A DNA stretch of 64,000 nt from Acidobacteriota bacterium (GTDB taxonomy: Bacteria; Acidobacteriota; Thermoanaerobaculia; Multivoradales; Multivoraceae), in NCBI GenBank assembly GCA_029263415.1, contig JAJCXN010000008.1, positions 1 through 64,000 of the forward strand, in the 5' to 3' direction. The notes beneath the pieces were generated by a model. That model saw only the letters and a program-made list of their open reading frames with translations. It was not told the DNA's origin and made no database searches. The position numbers and the translations under genes are program-made. Below, in pieces: positions 16,702 to 25,331 of the stretch; position 1 is the first letter of the stretch, and each line of letters opens with the position of its first letter.

Positions 16702-17241
16702 ATGCGCCAACGACTCACGCGACGCAGGCTGGGACGACTCATGGAGGAACTCGCGCACGCCGGAAGGCACCTCGAAAGCTCGCGGGTGTTCGTCCTAGGC
16801 GGAGGAAGTGCCCTCCTCTACGGTTGGCGAGACTCCACGGTTGATGCCGATCTCTACACGGATCGCGAAGAGCTCTTCGCAAACATCCAGGCGATCAAGG
16901 AGAAGCTCAAGGTCAACGTCGAGTTGGTTCGCCCGGAGCACTTTGTCCCTGCCCTTGAAGGCACCGAGGAGCGACACTTGTTCATCAAGGAGATCGAATC
17001 GGTGAGCTTCTTTCACTACGATCCTTACGCGCAACTCCTGAGTAAGCTGGTTCGCGGTTTCGCTCAGGATCTGAGTGACGCGCGTCACTTTCTTGACGAC
17101 GGTTTGGTCGATTCCAACCACTTCCGCGATCTCGTGATTGGCATCGACACGGCCGAGTACGCGAAGTACCCTGTGCTTTCGAAAGCTGCGGTCCTCTCCG
17201 CGGTCGACGACTTCCTCTCCGCACACCTCACTCAGGAGTAG
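16702..17241 (+). CDS. DUF6036-like nucleotidyltransferase (AbiEii/MenT-type toxin candidate)
   Basis: A 179-residue protein with a minimal nucleotidyltransferase core: VFVLGGGSALLYGWRDSTVD followed by ADLYTD gives the GGS helix and the Asp-x-Asp metal pair. A later conserved segment, LLSKLVRGFAQDLSDARHFL, resembles the second part of DUF6036/AbiEii-like enzymes. ATG 16702 is chosen because homology begins there and it sits 4 bases after the preceding stop. Related enzymes (MenT, AbiEii) add nucleotides to tRNA acceptor ends and serve as toxins in abortive-infection systems. That this one is a toxin is inference; substrate unknown. The SnoaL-like gene starts 3 bases after its stop. Confidence 0.72.
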   Translation: MRQRLTRRRLGRLMEELAHAGRHLESSRVFVLGGGSALLYGWRDSTVDADLYTDREELFANIQAIKEKLKVNVELVRPEHFVPALEGTEERHLFIKEIESVSFFHYDPYAQLLSKLVRGFAQDLSDARHFLDDGLVDSNHFRDLVIGIDTAEYAKYPVLSKAAVLSAVDDFLSAHLTQE

Positions 17242-17244
17242 CTC

Positions 17245-17646
17245 ATGTCGCAATCCAACCTCGAACGCTGGCACCAACACATCCAGAATCCCACAGCGAC
17301 TTCCCTCGATGAGCTCCTGCACGACGACGTCGTCTTCACATCGCCGGTTGTTCACACACCGCAGAAGGGTAAAGCGATCACAACCGCCTATCTTTCAGCA
17401 GCTGGCGGCGTTCTCGGCGGAGACACCTTTCGCTACGTGCGCGAGTTCGACTGCGGGTCACGTGCAGTGCTCGAGTTCGAGCTGGAGGCAGATGGCATTC
17501 ACATCAACGGCGTCGATCTCATCGAATGGGACGAGGACGGCAAGATCACTGACTTCAAGGTGATGCTGCGTCCCTTGAAGGCAATCAACCTGGTGCACGC
17601 CCAGATGAAGGCCATGCTGGAAAAGATGGCTGCGAAGCAAGCGTAG
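17245..17646 (+). CDS. SnoaL-like / nuclear transport factor 2 family protein
   Basis: A 133-residue protein with an NTF2-like cone fold pattern: an N-terminal helix LERWHQHIQNPTATSLDELL, HDDVVFTSPVVHTPQKGKA, and alternating strands ending GVDLIEWDEDGKITDFKVML, the typical C-terminal SnoaL signature. Catalytic residues cannot be assigned. CAGGAG before the ATG at 17245 lies inside the end of the preceding gene, implying co-translation. An amidase gene follows 12 bases after its stop, so both could serve one catabolic step (inference). Confidence 0.8.
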   Translation: MSQSNLERWHQHIQNPTATSLDELLHDDVVFTSPVVHTPQKGKAITTAYLSAAGGVLGGDTFRYVREFDCGSRAVLEFELEADGIHINGVDLIEWDEDGKITDFKVMLRPLKAINLVHAQMKAMLEKMAAKQA

Positions 17647-17658
17647 GCCTTGAATCCA

Positions 17659-19074
17659 ATGAGCGACGATCTTTGCTTCTTGACCGCCACAGAACTCGCC
17701 AAGCTACTGCGTGCCAAGCAGGTCTCGGCAACCGAGGTGATGACAGCGCACCTCAAGAGGATCGATCGCCTCAACCCTGCAATCAACGCCATCATCTCGA
17801 TGGTGCCCGAGCGTGCTCTCAAGGCAGCACACGCTGCCGACCAGCAATACGCAAAGGGCGAAGAGATCGGGCCCCTCTTCGGCCTACCGATCGCGCACAA
17901 AGACCTCACCCCCACCGCTGGCGTCAGAACGACCTACGGTTCGCCGGTCTTCAAAGACAACGTCCCAACCGAAGACTCACTGCTGGTTGAACGCTTACGG
18001 AATGCCGGCGCACTGATGCTGGGCAAGACCAACGTGCCTGAGTTCGGCACGGGTTCGCAAACCTACAACCCGATCTTTGGCTCCACTAAGAATCCGTACG
18101 ATCTAACAAAAACTGCAGGCGGCAGTAGTGGTGGCGCGGCGGCCGCATTGGCAACACGTCTATTGCCGATCGCCGACGGCGGCGACTTCGGTGGTTCGCT
18201 ACGCAACCCTGCGAGCTTCTGCAACGTCGTTGGTTTCCGACCCTCGGGCCGACGCGTTCCGGCCTGGCCCAACCCCCATCCTTGGAACACTCTGCCGGTC
18301 GAAGGCCCGATGGGACGCACAGTCGAAGACACCGCCTTATTGCTCAGCGCCATGGCGGGACCCGACCCGCGCTCACCGGTGGCGATCAACGACGACCCGG
18401 CGCAGTTCCGAGAGCCACTCGAAAGCAACGTCAAAGGCAAGCGGATCGCCTGGGCGAGTGACTTCGGTGGGCTAATCCCAGTCGATCGCGCCGTGGTGCA
18501 ACAGCTCGACCGTCACCGTTCGACATTTGAAAACCTCGGTGCCACCACTTGCCGCGCCATGCTCGATCTCACCGGAGCAGACGAGGCATTCCGCACTTTG
18601 AGAGCCTTGATCTACGCCATCAGATGCGGTCCGCTCCTTGCTGAGCACCGTCATCAGATCAAAGACACTACGGTTGCCAACACCGAGATCGGCCTCCGAG
18701 CTACTGGGGAGGACATCGCCCGCGCCGAGACCCTCCGCAGCGAGCTGTTCCACCGCACTCGCACCTTCTTTGAAGAGTATGACTTCCTCGCGCTACCGGC
18801 AGCGCAGGTTCCGCCATTTGACGTCACTCAAGAGTGGGTGCACTCAATTGAAGGGGTCGAACAACCGGACTACCTTGGCTGGATGGCGGCCTGCTACCTA
18901 ATCACCGCCACCGGCCACCCCGCGATCTCGGTGCCCTGCGGTTTCACCGAAGCGGGACTTCCGGTGGGCATCCAACTCGTCGGCAAGGACCCGGACGACC
19001 TAGGCCTTCTGAAAATGGCCTACGCCTTCGAGCAAGCCACTGAACATTGGAAGCGACTGCCCCCCGTGGCTTGA
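17659..19074 (+). CDS. Amidase signature family hydrolase
   Basis: A 471-residue amidase. The Ser-cisSer-Lys triad is readable: Lys81 in GLPIAHKDLTPTAG, Ser156 in TAGGSSGGAAAAL and Ser180 in DGGDFGGSLRNPAS. This places it with enzymes that hydrolyse carboxylic amides, including indoleacetamide- and fatty-acid-amide-type hydrolases; the substrate is not predictable. The C terminus contains ATGHPAISVPCGFTEAGLPV, typical of the family. ATG at 17659 is preferred to the TTG at 17650. It is the last gene of a tight co-directional run starting at 16263. Confidence 0.9.
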   Translation: MSDDLCFLTATELAKLLRAKQVSATEVMTAHLKRIDRLNPAINAIISMVPERALKAAHAADQQYAKGEEIGPLFGLPIAHKDLTPTAGVRTTYGSPVFKDNVPTEDSLLVERLRNAGALMLGKTNVPEFGTGSQTYNPIFGSTKNPYDLTKTAGGSSGGAAAALATRLLPIADGGDFGGSLRNPASFCNVVGFRPSGRRVPAWPNPHPWNTLPVEGPMGRTVEDTALLLSAMAGPDPRSPVAINDDPAQFREPLESNVKGKRIAWASDFGGLIPVDRAVVQQLDRHRSTFENLGATTCRAMLDLTGADEAFRTLRALIYAIRCGPLLAEHRHQIKDTTVANTEIGLRATGEDIARAETLRSELFHRTRTFFEEYDFLALPAAQVPPFDVTQEWVHSIEGVEQPDYLGWMAACYLITATGHPAISVPCGFTEAGLPVGIQLVGKDPDDLGLLKMAYAFEQATEHWKRLPPVA

Positions 19075-19103
19075 GCCGCACACTGCGGTTGATCTAAGGC
19101 AAG

Positions 19104-19787
19104 CTAGATTGCGAGGCTCGAGCCGACGAGTTCAAGCGTTGCCTCTCGCACCTTCCGTTTGTTGGCGGCATACGCCGCGGTCGGCAGCTGAACTAGTTGC
19201 TGCGCGAGAGCAATGGCGGTTTCAACCACGTTAGCTTCGGGCGCCAAGACATCGAGGAATCCGGCGCTCACCGCACCTTCTGGATCGTAGATCCTCGATT
19301 GGACCACCGCCTGAGTGAGGTGAGCCGGATGCAGCCGATCCTTAGCAAGCTCGGTTCCGAAGGTCGGCAGAGGCAACCCAATCGCAGTCTCATTCAGGCC
19401 GAACTTGAACCCGCTTGTAGGCCCCACTCGCGTGTCGCAAGCGAGCAACAGGATTGCTCCCAGTGCGATCGCATGACCGGTGGAAGCAGCGACCAACGGC
19501 AGCGGATAGCCATACAACCGGTGCACCATAAGGCCACCTCTCCTGGAAAGCTCTGCCCGTTCTTCGGCCCCAGCGCCCTGCATGACCCGCAGATCGAAGC
19601 CAGCACAGAACTTGCCCGAGCGACCGGCGAGCACCACCGCCTTGGCTTCGGCTTCCGCGCTATCCAAGGCGTTCTCTAAGGCTTCGAGCAGCTGATGGGA
19701 CGCCGCGTTAGCCTTACCGTCGTCCATAGTGACGAGGGCGACCGCGCCGAACATTTTGGTGGTAACGAGGGCGGTGGTTTCAGTCAT
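19104..19787 (-). CDS. Crotonase-type enoyl-CoA hydratase/isomerase
   Basis: A 227-residue crotonase superfamily protein. It has the oxyanion-hole pair (GRSGKFCAGFDLRVM and GHAIALGAILLLACDTRVG) and the FGLNETAIGLPLP segment in place of the more usual catalytic Glu region, plus the C-terminal helix YAANKRKVREATLEL. It is shorter than typical enoyl-CoA hydratases (about 255), but complete. The start 19787 (MTETTALVTTK) is chosen by homology. It lies convergent to the amidase and just downstream of selO in the same direction. Exact reaction unknown. Confidence 0.85.
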   Translation of the reverse strand: MTETTALVTTKMFGAVALVTMDDGKANAASHQLLEALENALDSAEAEAKAVVLAGRSGKFCAGFDLRVMQGAGAEERAELSRRGGLMVHRLYGYPLPLVAASTGHAIALGAILLLACDTRVGPTSGFKFGLNETAIGLPLPTFGTELAKDRLHPAHLTQAVVQSRIYDPEGAVSAGFLDVLAPEANVVETAIALAQQLVQLPTAAYAANKRKVREATLELVGSSLAI

Positions 19788-19859
19788 CTTGCTCACATTC
19801 GTTGGTTTGTTGCCGCCGGCCAATCGAGCGCGATTCCGCAGCATCGGCGCTCGCGCTCT

Positions 19860-21410
19860 TTAGGTGCCGCAGAATGTAACGCAGGGTGGAGCGTTCGCGG
19901 GCGCGGGCGCGGCATACGCCTCAAGTCCATCCCGCTCGGTGAACGGATCGGAAAGAACACCAAGCAGCTCGTTGAACGACTCGAGGTCACTCCCACTCAC
20001 CGCCACATCCAACGCCGCTTCCACAAGGTGGTTGCGCGGGATGTACACCGGGTTGACCGCGTTCATCGCCTCCATCTGCAGTCCGCCATCTGACGATCCA
20101 TCTGGCGAAACATCCGCCAACTCGGCAGCCGAGCGCTCGACCCAGCGGTCGCACCACGCATCGAGGCCCTGGCGATCCTGGAACAACGTGTTCAATACTG
20201 ACCGGTCACCGACCGCCACCTGCGCCAGAGCTCGAAACGCGGCAGTAAAGTCAACGGCTTCAGACTCGAGCAGCTGAAACCAGTCGCTGACCAGTTTGCC
20301 ATCGTCAACATTCTGCGACTCAGACCCGGAGTCTGTTTGCACCGAGAGTCCGAGCTTGTTGCGCATCACGGCAAGCCAGCAGCCTTGGTAGTGGTCAACG
20401 AATCGATTCAGTTGTTCAGTGGCGAGTTCCACCGCCCGCTTCTCGTCTGTGTCGATCAGAGGCAACAGCGTTTCAGCTAACCGCGCAAGGTTCCATTGCG
20501 CGATGACTGGCTGGTTGGCGTAGGCGTAGCGACCTTGGTGGTCGATCGAACTGAACACCGTCCTCGGGTCATAGCCGTCCATGAAAGCACACGGACCGTA
20601 GTCAATGGTCTCACCTGAGACCGCCATGTTGTCGGTGTTCATCACTCCGTGGATGAAACCGACCGCCATCCAACGCGCTACCAACTCCGCCTGGCGTTGG
20701 CCGATGGAGACCAAGAGTTGAAGGTAGCGATCATCTCCGGCGCCATGCGCTGGGCCGGAATCCGCGAGTTCTGAGTAGTGGCGAGCGATCACATAGTCCG
20801 CGAGCTGCTGAACCTTGTCCGTTTCCCCGCGCGCCGCAAAGAACTGGAAGGTACCGACCCGCACGTGGCTTGATGCCACTCGAGTCAGTACAGCACCAGG
20901 AAGCATTCCATCGCGGCGTACCGACTCATTGGTGGCAACTGCTGCCAATGCACGCGTGGTTGGGATCCCAAGCGCGTGCATCGCCTCACCCATCAAGTAC
21001 TCGCGCAACACCGGCCCTAGTGGCGCCTTGCCGTCGCCGCCGCGCGAGAAAGGCGTGGGTCCTGAACCCTTGAGCTGAAGATCTCGACGATGACCTTGTT
21101 GATCCACCAGCTCACCGATGAGTAGTGCACGCCCATCGCCTAGCTGCGGCGAGAATCCGCCAAACTGGTGACCAGCATAGGCCTGAGCCAGCGGTTGTGC
21201 ACCTTCGGGCATCAGCTGTCCTGAAAAGACCGCTGCTCCGTCTGGCCCATCAAGGAGCTGCCCATCTAGACCCAACTCTTGAGCGAGCGCGTGGTTGAAC
21301 AGCAGCATCTCAGGATGCGCGACCGGCGCGGCTTTCCACGGGGCGTAGAACCCGTCGAGTTCCCTCGCGTAGCTGTTGTCGAACGCAAACGCGTTCCCTG
21401 CGTCAGTCAC
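19860..21410 (-). CDS. selO: Protein adenylyltransferase SelO (YdiU family)
   Basis: A 516-residue pseudokinase-fold protein that AMPylates hydroxyl side chains. Recognisable family blocks are AQAYAGHQFGGFSPQLGDGR, LQLKGSGPTPFSRGGDGKAP, AVATNESVRR, GFIHGVMNTDNMAVSGETID and YGPCAFMDGYDP. The C terminus ends CVTFCGT, with Cys where eukaryotic SELENOO has selenocysteine. SelO acts in redox and glutathione homeostasis. The GTG start at 21410 overlaps the msrA stop (TAGTG), indicating translational coupling. That pairing supports an oxidative-stress role. Confidence 0.93.
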   Translation of the reverse strand: MTDAGNAFAFDNSYARELDGFYAPWKAAPVAHPEMLLFNHALAQELGLDGQLLDGPDGAAVFSGQLMPEGAQPLAQAYAGHQFGGFSPQLGDGRALLIGELVDQQGHRRDLQLKGSGPTPFSRGGDGKAPLGPVLREYLMGEAMHALGIPTTRALAAVATNESVRRDGMLPGAVLTRVASSHVRVGTFQFFAARGETDKVQQLADYVIARHYSELADSGPAHGAGDDRYLQLLVSIGQRQAELVARWMAVGFIHGVMNTDNMAVSGETIDYGPCAFMDGYDPRTVFSSIDHQGRYAYANQPVIAQWNLARLAETLLPLIDTDEKRAVELATEQLNRFVDHYQGCWLAVMRNKLGLSVQTDSGSESQNVDDGKLVSDWFQLLESEAVDFTAAFRALAQVAVGDRSVLNTLFQDRQGLDAWCDRWVERSAAELADVSPDGSSDGGLQMEAMNAVNPVYIPRNHLVEAALDVAVSGSDLESFNELLGVLSDPFTERDGLEAYAAPAPANAPPCVTFCGT

Positions 21411-21955
21411 TAGCCGACTGACTCAAGCGCCTTCGCCAGATCCCAGCCCGCCCTTGGGAAGTGGCAGGTGTAGCCGTTCGGCCGCAATCTCAGGTAGTCC
21501 TGATGCACCGCTTCAGCTTCCCAGAAGTCACCTGCCGGGGCCACCTCGGTCACCACTTTGCCAGGCCACAGACCCGACGCTTCAACATCAGCGATGGTCT
21601 GCTCCGCGAGCCTTCGCTGTTCATCCGAGTTGGTCAGAATCAACGACCGATACTGACTTCCTAGGTCGTTGCCTTGCCGGTCCGAGGTTGTTGGATCATG
21701 GATCTGGAAGAAGAACTCGAGAACCTTGCGAAAGCTGGTCGCCTCGGGATCGAACTCGATCTCGATCGACTCGGCGTGTCCAGTGGTTCCGGTTTTCACC
21801 ATGTCGTAGGTGGCGTTGGCAGCATGCCCGCCGGCATAACCGACTCTAGTGGAAACGACACCCGGCTGGTGCCGGATCAGTTCCTGCATTCCCCAGAAAC
21901 AGCCACCAGCGAGAACGACGAATTCAGTTGTCACAGTCAAAGCTCCAGCGATCAT
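21410..21955 (-). CDS. msrA: Peptide methionine (S)-S-oxide reductase MsrA
   Basis: A 181-residue MsrA with the catalytic motif GGCFWGM (Cys19), [20 protein letters not shown], the [12 protein letters not shown] segment and [11 protein letters not shown]. It reduces the S epimer of methionine sulfoxide in proteins using thioredoxin. There is no fused MsrB. The N terminus before the catalytic motif is short, suggesting a cytoplasmic enzyme. The gene is immediately upstream of selO and overlaps it by one base, so the two are almost certainly one operon. The Shine-Dalgarno of msrA is weak. Confidence 0.93.
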   Translation of the reverse strand: MIAGALTVTTEFVVLAGGCFWGMQELIRHQPGVVSTRVGYAGGHAANATYDMVKTGTTGHAESIEIEFDPEATSFRKVLEFFFQIHDPTTSDRQGNDLGSQYRSLILTNSDEQRRLAEQTIADVEASGLWPGKVVTEVAPAGDFWEAEAVHQDYLRLRPNGYTCHFPRAGWDLAKALESVG

Positions 21956-22123
21956 TGGGTCGGCGTCGAGTCGGCAGCGAGTCGGCGCACGTCAGCAGTC
22001 AATACGACCACCGACACCTCTCGGACTCATTGCCCAATGGTACCGAAGCCTCCCGATTCACCCAACAGACCCTCGCGAATCAGCGTCCCCAGACCGTCCC
22101 CCAGCCGTCCATCGGGCCATCCC

Positions 22124-24847
22124 TCAAGCGTCCCTCAGCTCCTCGATCGGTTGGACCTTGAGACCTCGACGCGCCGGACCAACGACGGTCAGGGTGCCGA
22201 TCAAGAGCATCAGCGCGGCCGCCGCAGGAATGATCCCCGGCACTGACCATCCGCCAATCCGCTCGGCGGGAACAACATAATCGAGGATCGAGGCCATTGC
22301 CACGCCCGCAACTGCGCCGCAACCAAACTGCACAGCTGCCCGCTTGAACACCGCGCCCAACAAACGGCTTGGCTGGGCCCCCAGAGCGGCTCGAATTCCG
22401 ATCTCTCGTCGACGCTGATTGACGGTGAACGACATCAGCGCGTAGAGACCGGCAGCAGACAACAGCAGCACACTCAGAGTCACGGCTGAGATAACTGCAG
22501 CTCCGATGTTGTTACCCACCTGTTGACCGCGATAGACCTCCGACAGCAGCTCGACCTCCGCCACCCGCATCTCAGGGTCGACCGCAACGACAGTGTCGCG
22601 AAGCACAGCCGCCGCGTCCGCCACGTTGGGCGCGAAGCGCACCGACAAGGTTGCTGCAAAACGCTCATGTGGGGCTGCCGGGAGGTAGACCGTGCCGTGA
22701 TCCAAGTTGGAGGGACGATCCGCCACGACGCCAACGATCTCGTACCAGTCTTCGGCAAGGGTCGGAGCCTTGGGATCGGCCCGCTGACCCGAGTAGCGAA
22801 TCCGGCGCCCCAAGGGGCTGCGGCCTCCAACCAGTCTCTGAGCAAGAATCTTGTTCACAACCGCCACCCGGCGTACCGGTTCGAAGTCTGGTTGCCCAAG
22901 ACCCCGGCCTGCTAGGACCGGGATGTCGAATACATCGAAGAAGCCCGCATCCACGTGGTTGACTCGACCTCCATCGCGCGACCGTAAATCCTCCTCACCT
23001 ACTTCTGGATCCAGCTCGATACGGACCCAGGGCTCTGCCCCCGGCATCCCGGAGATCGTGGCACCTCTCACCTCAGGCTTGGATTCGAGTCGCCGGATCA
23101 ATTCGGTTTGCAACGCACCGAAACGCAAGGCGTACTGCTCGTCGGCCTCAGCAGCGGTCATGCCAAGCGACCTTCGATCCAAGTCGAGGCCTGCGGTGAG
23201 GTACTGCTCAGCGGCGAAGCCTGGGCCCAGTACACCCTGCCGAATGGTGCCCCACCCGAGTTCGACGGCCAATGGCAGAAACGCTAGTGAAATTGCGACT
23301 TGGGCGACCACGAGGATCGCCCAGGTCATACCGAGCTTGGCGCTTGTGCGAGCGCCAAGCGACTGGACACCAGACTCGATCTGACGGCCAGTAGCCTTGA
23401 GCGCTGGCCCTAGTCCAGCAATCAGCGCAGCGACCACCGCGAGCCCTGCGGCGAAGAGCACAGTCCGCAGCGATAGCGAGAAATCAAACCAAAACGGAGC
23501 GGCGTCCCCAGCGATCGCATTGACACTCGCAGAGACCCGCTTCAGGGCAAACGCCGCTACCAAGAGCGATACGCTCGCAGCCACTCCCGCTAGCACCAAC
23601 AGTTCGACAAACAACTGCGACACAATCCGCCTCCGGCCGGCACCGAGCGCGTAGCGAGTCGCGAACTCCTGCTGTCGGGTAATGGTCCGGGCATAGACCA
23701 AGATCGCGATGTTGGCGCAAGGAGGCGCGAGCAGGAATGCCCCGAGCAGGAAGATGATGCGTGCGACCCAGGCCATCTGGCCGCCGTCAAAGTCGCCCAT
23801 CAGAGCCAGGGTGTAGGGCGCCACCCGAGCGCGCACAAGGCGACCCTCTTCGATCGCCTGCGCTGTGAACGCCGATGGAACCAGCCCTAGCGCTGCGACT
23901 TCGGCTTGAGCACTCTTCAATGTGCTTCCTGGAGCAAGGCGCGCGAACACCGTCGAATTGGACTCCGCCGACAGGTGATCCCAACTCTCCCGTTGGAACG
24001 CAGTCCAGAAACCATGGTTCACTGGAAACGCAAAGCCCTCGGGCATCACGCCCACCACTGTGTGAGTTGTTGCGCCGAGTCGCACGGTCTGACCCACGAC
24101 ATTGGGATCCCGGTCAAACTTCGACGTCCAGACCTCTTCGCCGATCACCAGAATGGGAGGACTGCTGACATGCTCGTCATCATCGATGACGGTTCGCCCG
24201 AGAATCGGCAAGACCCGCGCTAGGCGGAAGCCCGACGCCGTGATCTCGGCGACCGACACCAGCTCAACTCGGCCTCCGCTGGAGCTATCAAAGGCTCCTT
24301 CACCGATGATCAGGTTGCGTTGCACGGTCTCGAAAGCGCCAACATCGTCCAACGCCTCAATCTCGATCCGCCATCTCTGGAAATCCTGAATCGAAGTGTC
24401 GATTTCCCGGCGACCTTTGACATCCCAGGCCTCGACCGCAACCACGCGCTCGCCCTCATCCAACGGCAGAATGCCCTGGAAGGCGAGCTCAAAGAAGGCA
24501 AACATCACCACGCCGATCGAGATCACCACGGTCATCGCTAGTCCCGCGACCAACGACAAGCCCCAGTGCTTGCGCAGCATGCGCAAACCCAACTTGGCAT
24601 CCAGAAGGAAGGGATCGACCCAAGGCAGCCCGCGTGCCTCGCGCCCTGCTTCGCGTAGCTGTGTGATGCCCCCTAGCTCGATCCGAGCTGCACGTCGTGC
24701 CTCATCCCGACTCATTCCCTGCCGAACCTTCTCTTCTTCGGCCATCGCCAAGTGTGCTTCCAACTCTTCATTGAATTCGCGATCAAGTGTGCTCGGACGA
24801 AAGAAACCCCGCAGCCGACTGACCATCACATTGAACCATGCCACCAT
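22124..24847 (-). CDS. ADOP-type ABC transporter permease (MacB/FtsX-like, duplicated)
   Basis: A 907-residue membrane protein of the 'acidobacterial duplicated orphan permease' type. Residues 1-75 form a soluble region (STLDREFNEELEAHLAMAEE), then a membrane helix about 95-120 and a MacB-like periplasmic domain (LARVLPILGRTVIDDDEHV; VVGVMPEGFAFP). Three helices form the first FtsX core (about 360-490), and the unit repeats with a second periplasmic domain and a second FtsX core ending NQRRREIGIRAALGAQPSRL. No ABC ATPase gene is nearby. It starts 2 bases after the PadR stop, so the two form an operon and the regulator probably controls it. Export substrate unknown. Confidence 0.87.
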   Translation of the reverse strand: MVAWFNVMVSRLRGFFRPSTLDREFNEELEAHLAMAEEEKVRQGMSRDEARRAARIELGGITQLREAGREARGLPWVDPFLLDAKLGLRMLRKHWGLSLVAGLAMTVVISIGVVMFAFFELAFQGILPLDEGERVVAVEAWDVKGRREIDTSIQDFQRWRIEIEALDDVGAFETVQRNLIIGEGAFDSSSGGRVELVSVAEITASGFRLARVLPILGRTVIDDDEHVSSPPILVIGEEVWTSKFDRDPNVVGQTVRLGATTHTVVGVMPEGFAFPVNHGFWTAFQRESWDHLSAESNSTVFARLAPGSTLKSAQAEVAALGLVPSAFTAQAIEEGRLVRARVAPYTLALMGDFDGGQMAWVARIIFLLGAFLLAPPCANIAILVYARTITRQQEFATRYALGAGRRRIVSQLFVELLVLAGVAASVSLLVAAFALKRVSASVNAIAGDAAPFWFDFSLSLRTVLFAAGLAVVAALIAGLGPALKATGRQIESGVQSLGARTSAKLGMTWAILVVAQVAISLAFLPLAVELGWGTIRQGVLGPGFAAEQYLTAGLDLDRRSLGMTAAEADEQYALRFGALQTELIRRLESKPEVRGATISGMPGAEPWVRIELDPEVGEEDLRSRDGGRVNHVDAGFFDVFDIPVLAGRGLGQPDFEPVRRVAVVNKILAQRLVGGRSPLGRRIRYSGQRADPKAPTLAEDWYEIVGVVADRPSNLDHGTVYLPAAPHERFAATLSVRFAPNVADAAAVLRDTVVAVDPEMRVAEVELLSEVYRGQQVGNNIGAAVISAVTLSVLLLSAAGLYALMSFTVNQRRREIGIRAALGAQPSRLLGAVFKRAAVQFGCGAVAGVAMASILDYVVPAERIGGWSVPGIIPAAAALMLLIGTLTVVGPARRGLKVQPIEELRDA

Positions 24848-24849
24848 CG

Positions 24850-25209
24850 CTAGCTCCCCTCAACTGGTTGCAGGACTCGAGCGATGACACCAGCAATCCG
24901 CTCCCAGTTCTCAGCTTCCGCCGCCAACTGTTTTTGGCCGGCCTTGGTGACCGCATAGAACTTGGCTTTGCGGTTGTTGTCGGACTTGCCCCACTCAGTA
25001 CTTACCCACTTCTTTTGAACCAGCCTCGTCAAGCACAGGTAGATCGTGCCTTGGTTGACCACCAAGGCTCCTTCACCCACCTGCTCGATGCGCCGGGCAA
25101 TGCCATAGCCGTGCAACGGCCCCATCTGTTCCAGCGTTTTGAGCACCATCAAGTCGAGAGTGCCCTGAAGTATCTGTGACCGCGTATCCACCACTGTTGA
25201 GTCCTCCAT
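24850..25209 (-). CDS. PadR-family transcriptional regulator
   Basis: A 119-residue PadR repressor: the winged helix contains ILQGTLDLMVLKTLEQMGPL, HGYGIARRIEQ, VNQGTIYLCLTRLVQKKWV and the wing SDNNRKAKFYAVTKAGQKQL, followed by a short dimerisation helix. It is of the short PadR class that usually precedes ADOP permease genes, which is the case here. The start at 25209 (MEDSTVVD) is chosen by homology. Two direct repeats (25209-25228 and 25242-25261) span the start and upstream region. The divergent P450 gene shares this 122-bp promoter region and may be a second target. Confidence 0.88.
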   Translation of the reverse strand: MEDSTVVDTRSQILQGTLDLMVLKTLEQMGPLHGYGIARRIEQVGEGALVVNQGTIYLCLTRLVQKKWVSTEWGKSDNNRKAKFYAVTKAGQKQLAAEAENWERIAGVIARVLQPVEGS

Positions 25210-25261
25210 GTGGGATGCAAAGAGGAAGGTATCGCCACTCCTGTGGGATGTCAATAGGAAG
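25209..25261. promoter_or_regulatory. Direct repeats in the padR/P450 divergent region
   Basis: TGTGGGATGCAAAGAGGAAG (25209-25228) and TGTGGGATGTCAATAGGAAG (25242-25261) match at 17 of 20 positions and are 33 bp apart, about three helical turns. Their place at the padR start suggests autoregulatory sites, but they are not palindromic like typical PadR operators, so the assignment is tentative. Confidence 0.4.
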
Positions 25262-25331
25262 AAGCGAAGGAGCGAGCTGAAGGCGTTTCACGCACCGAAC
25301 AGTCGCTGCATGTCTGATATCAATCAAGGTT

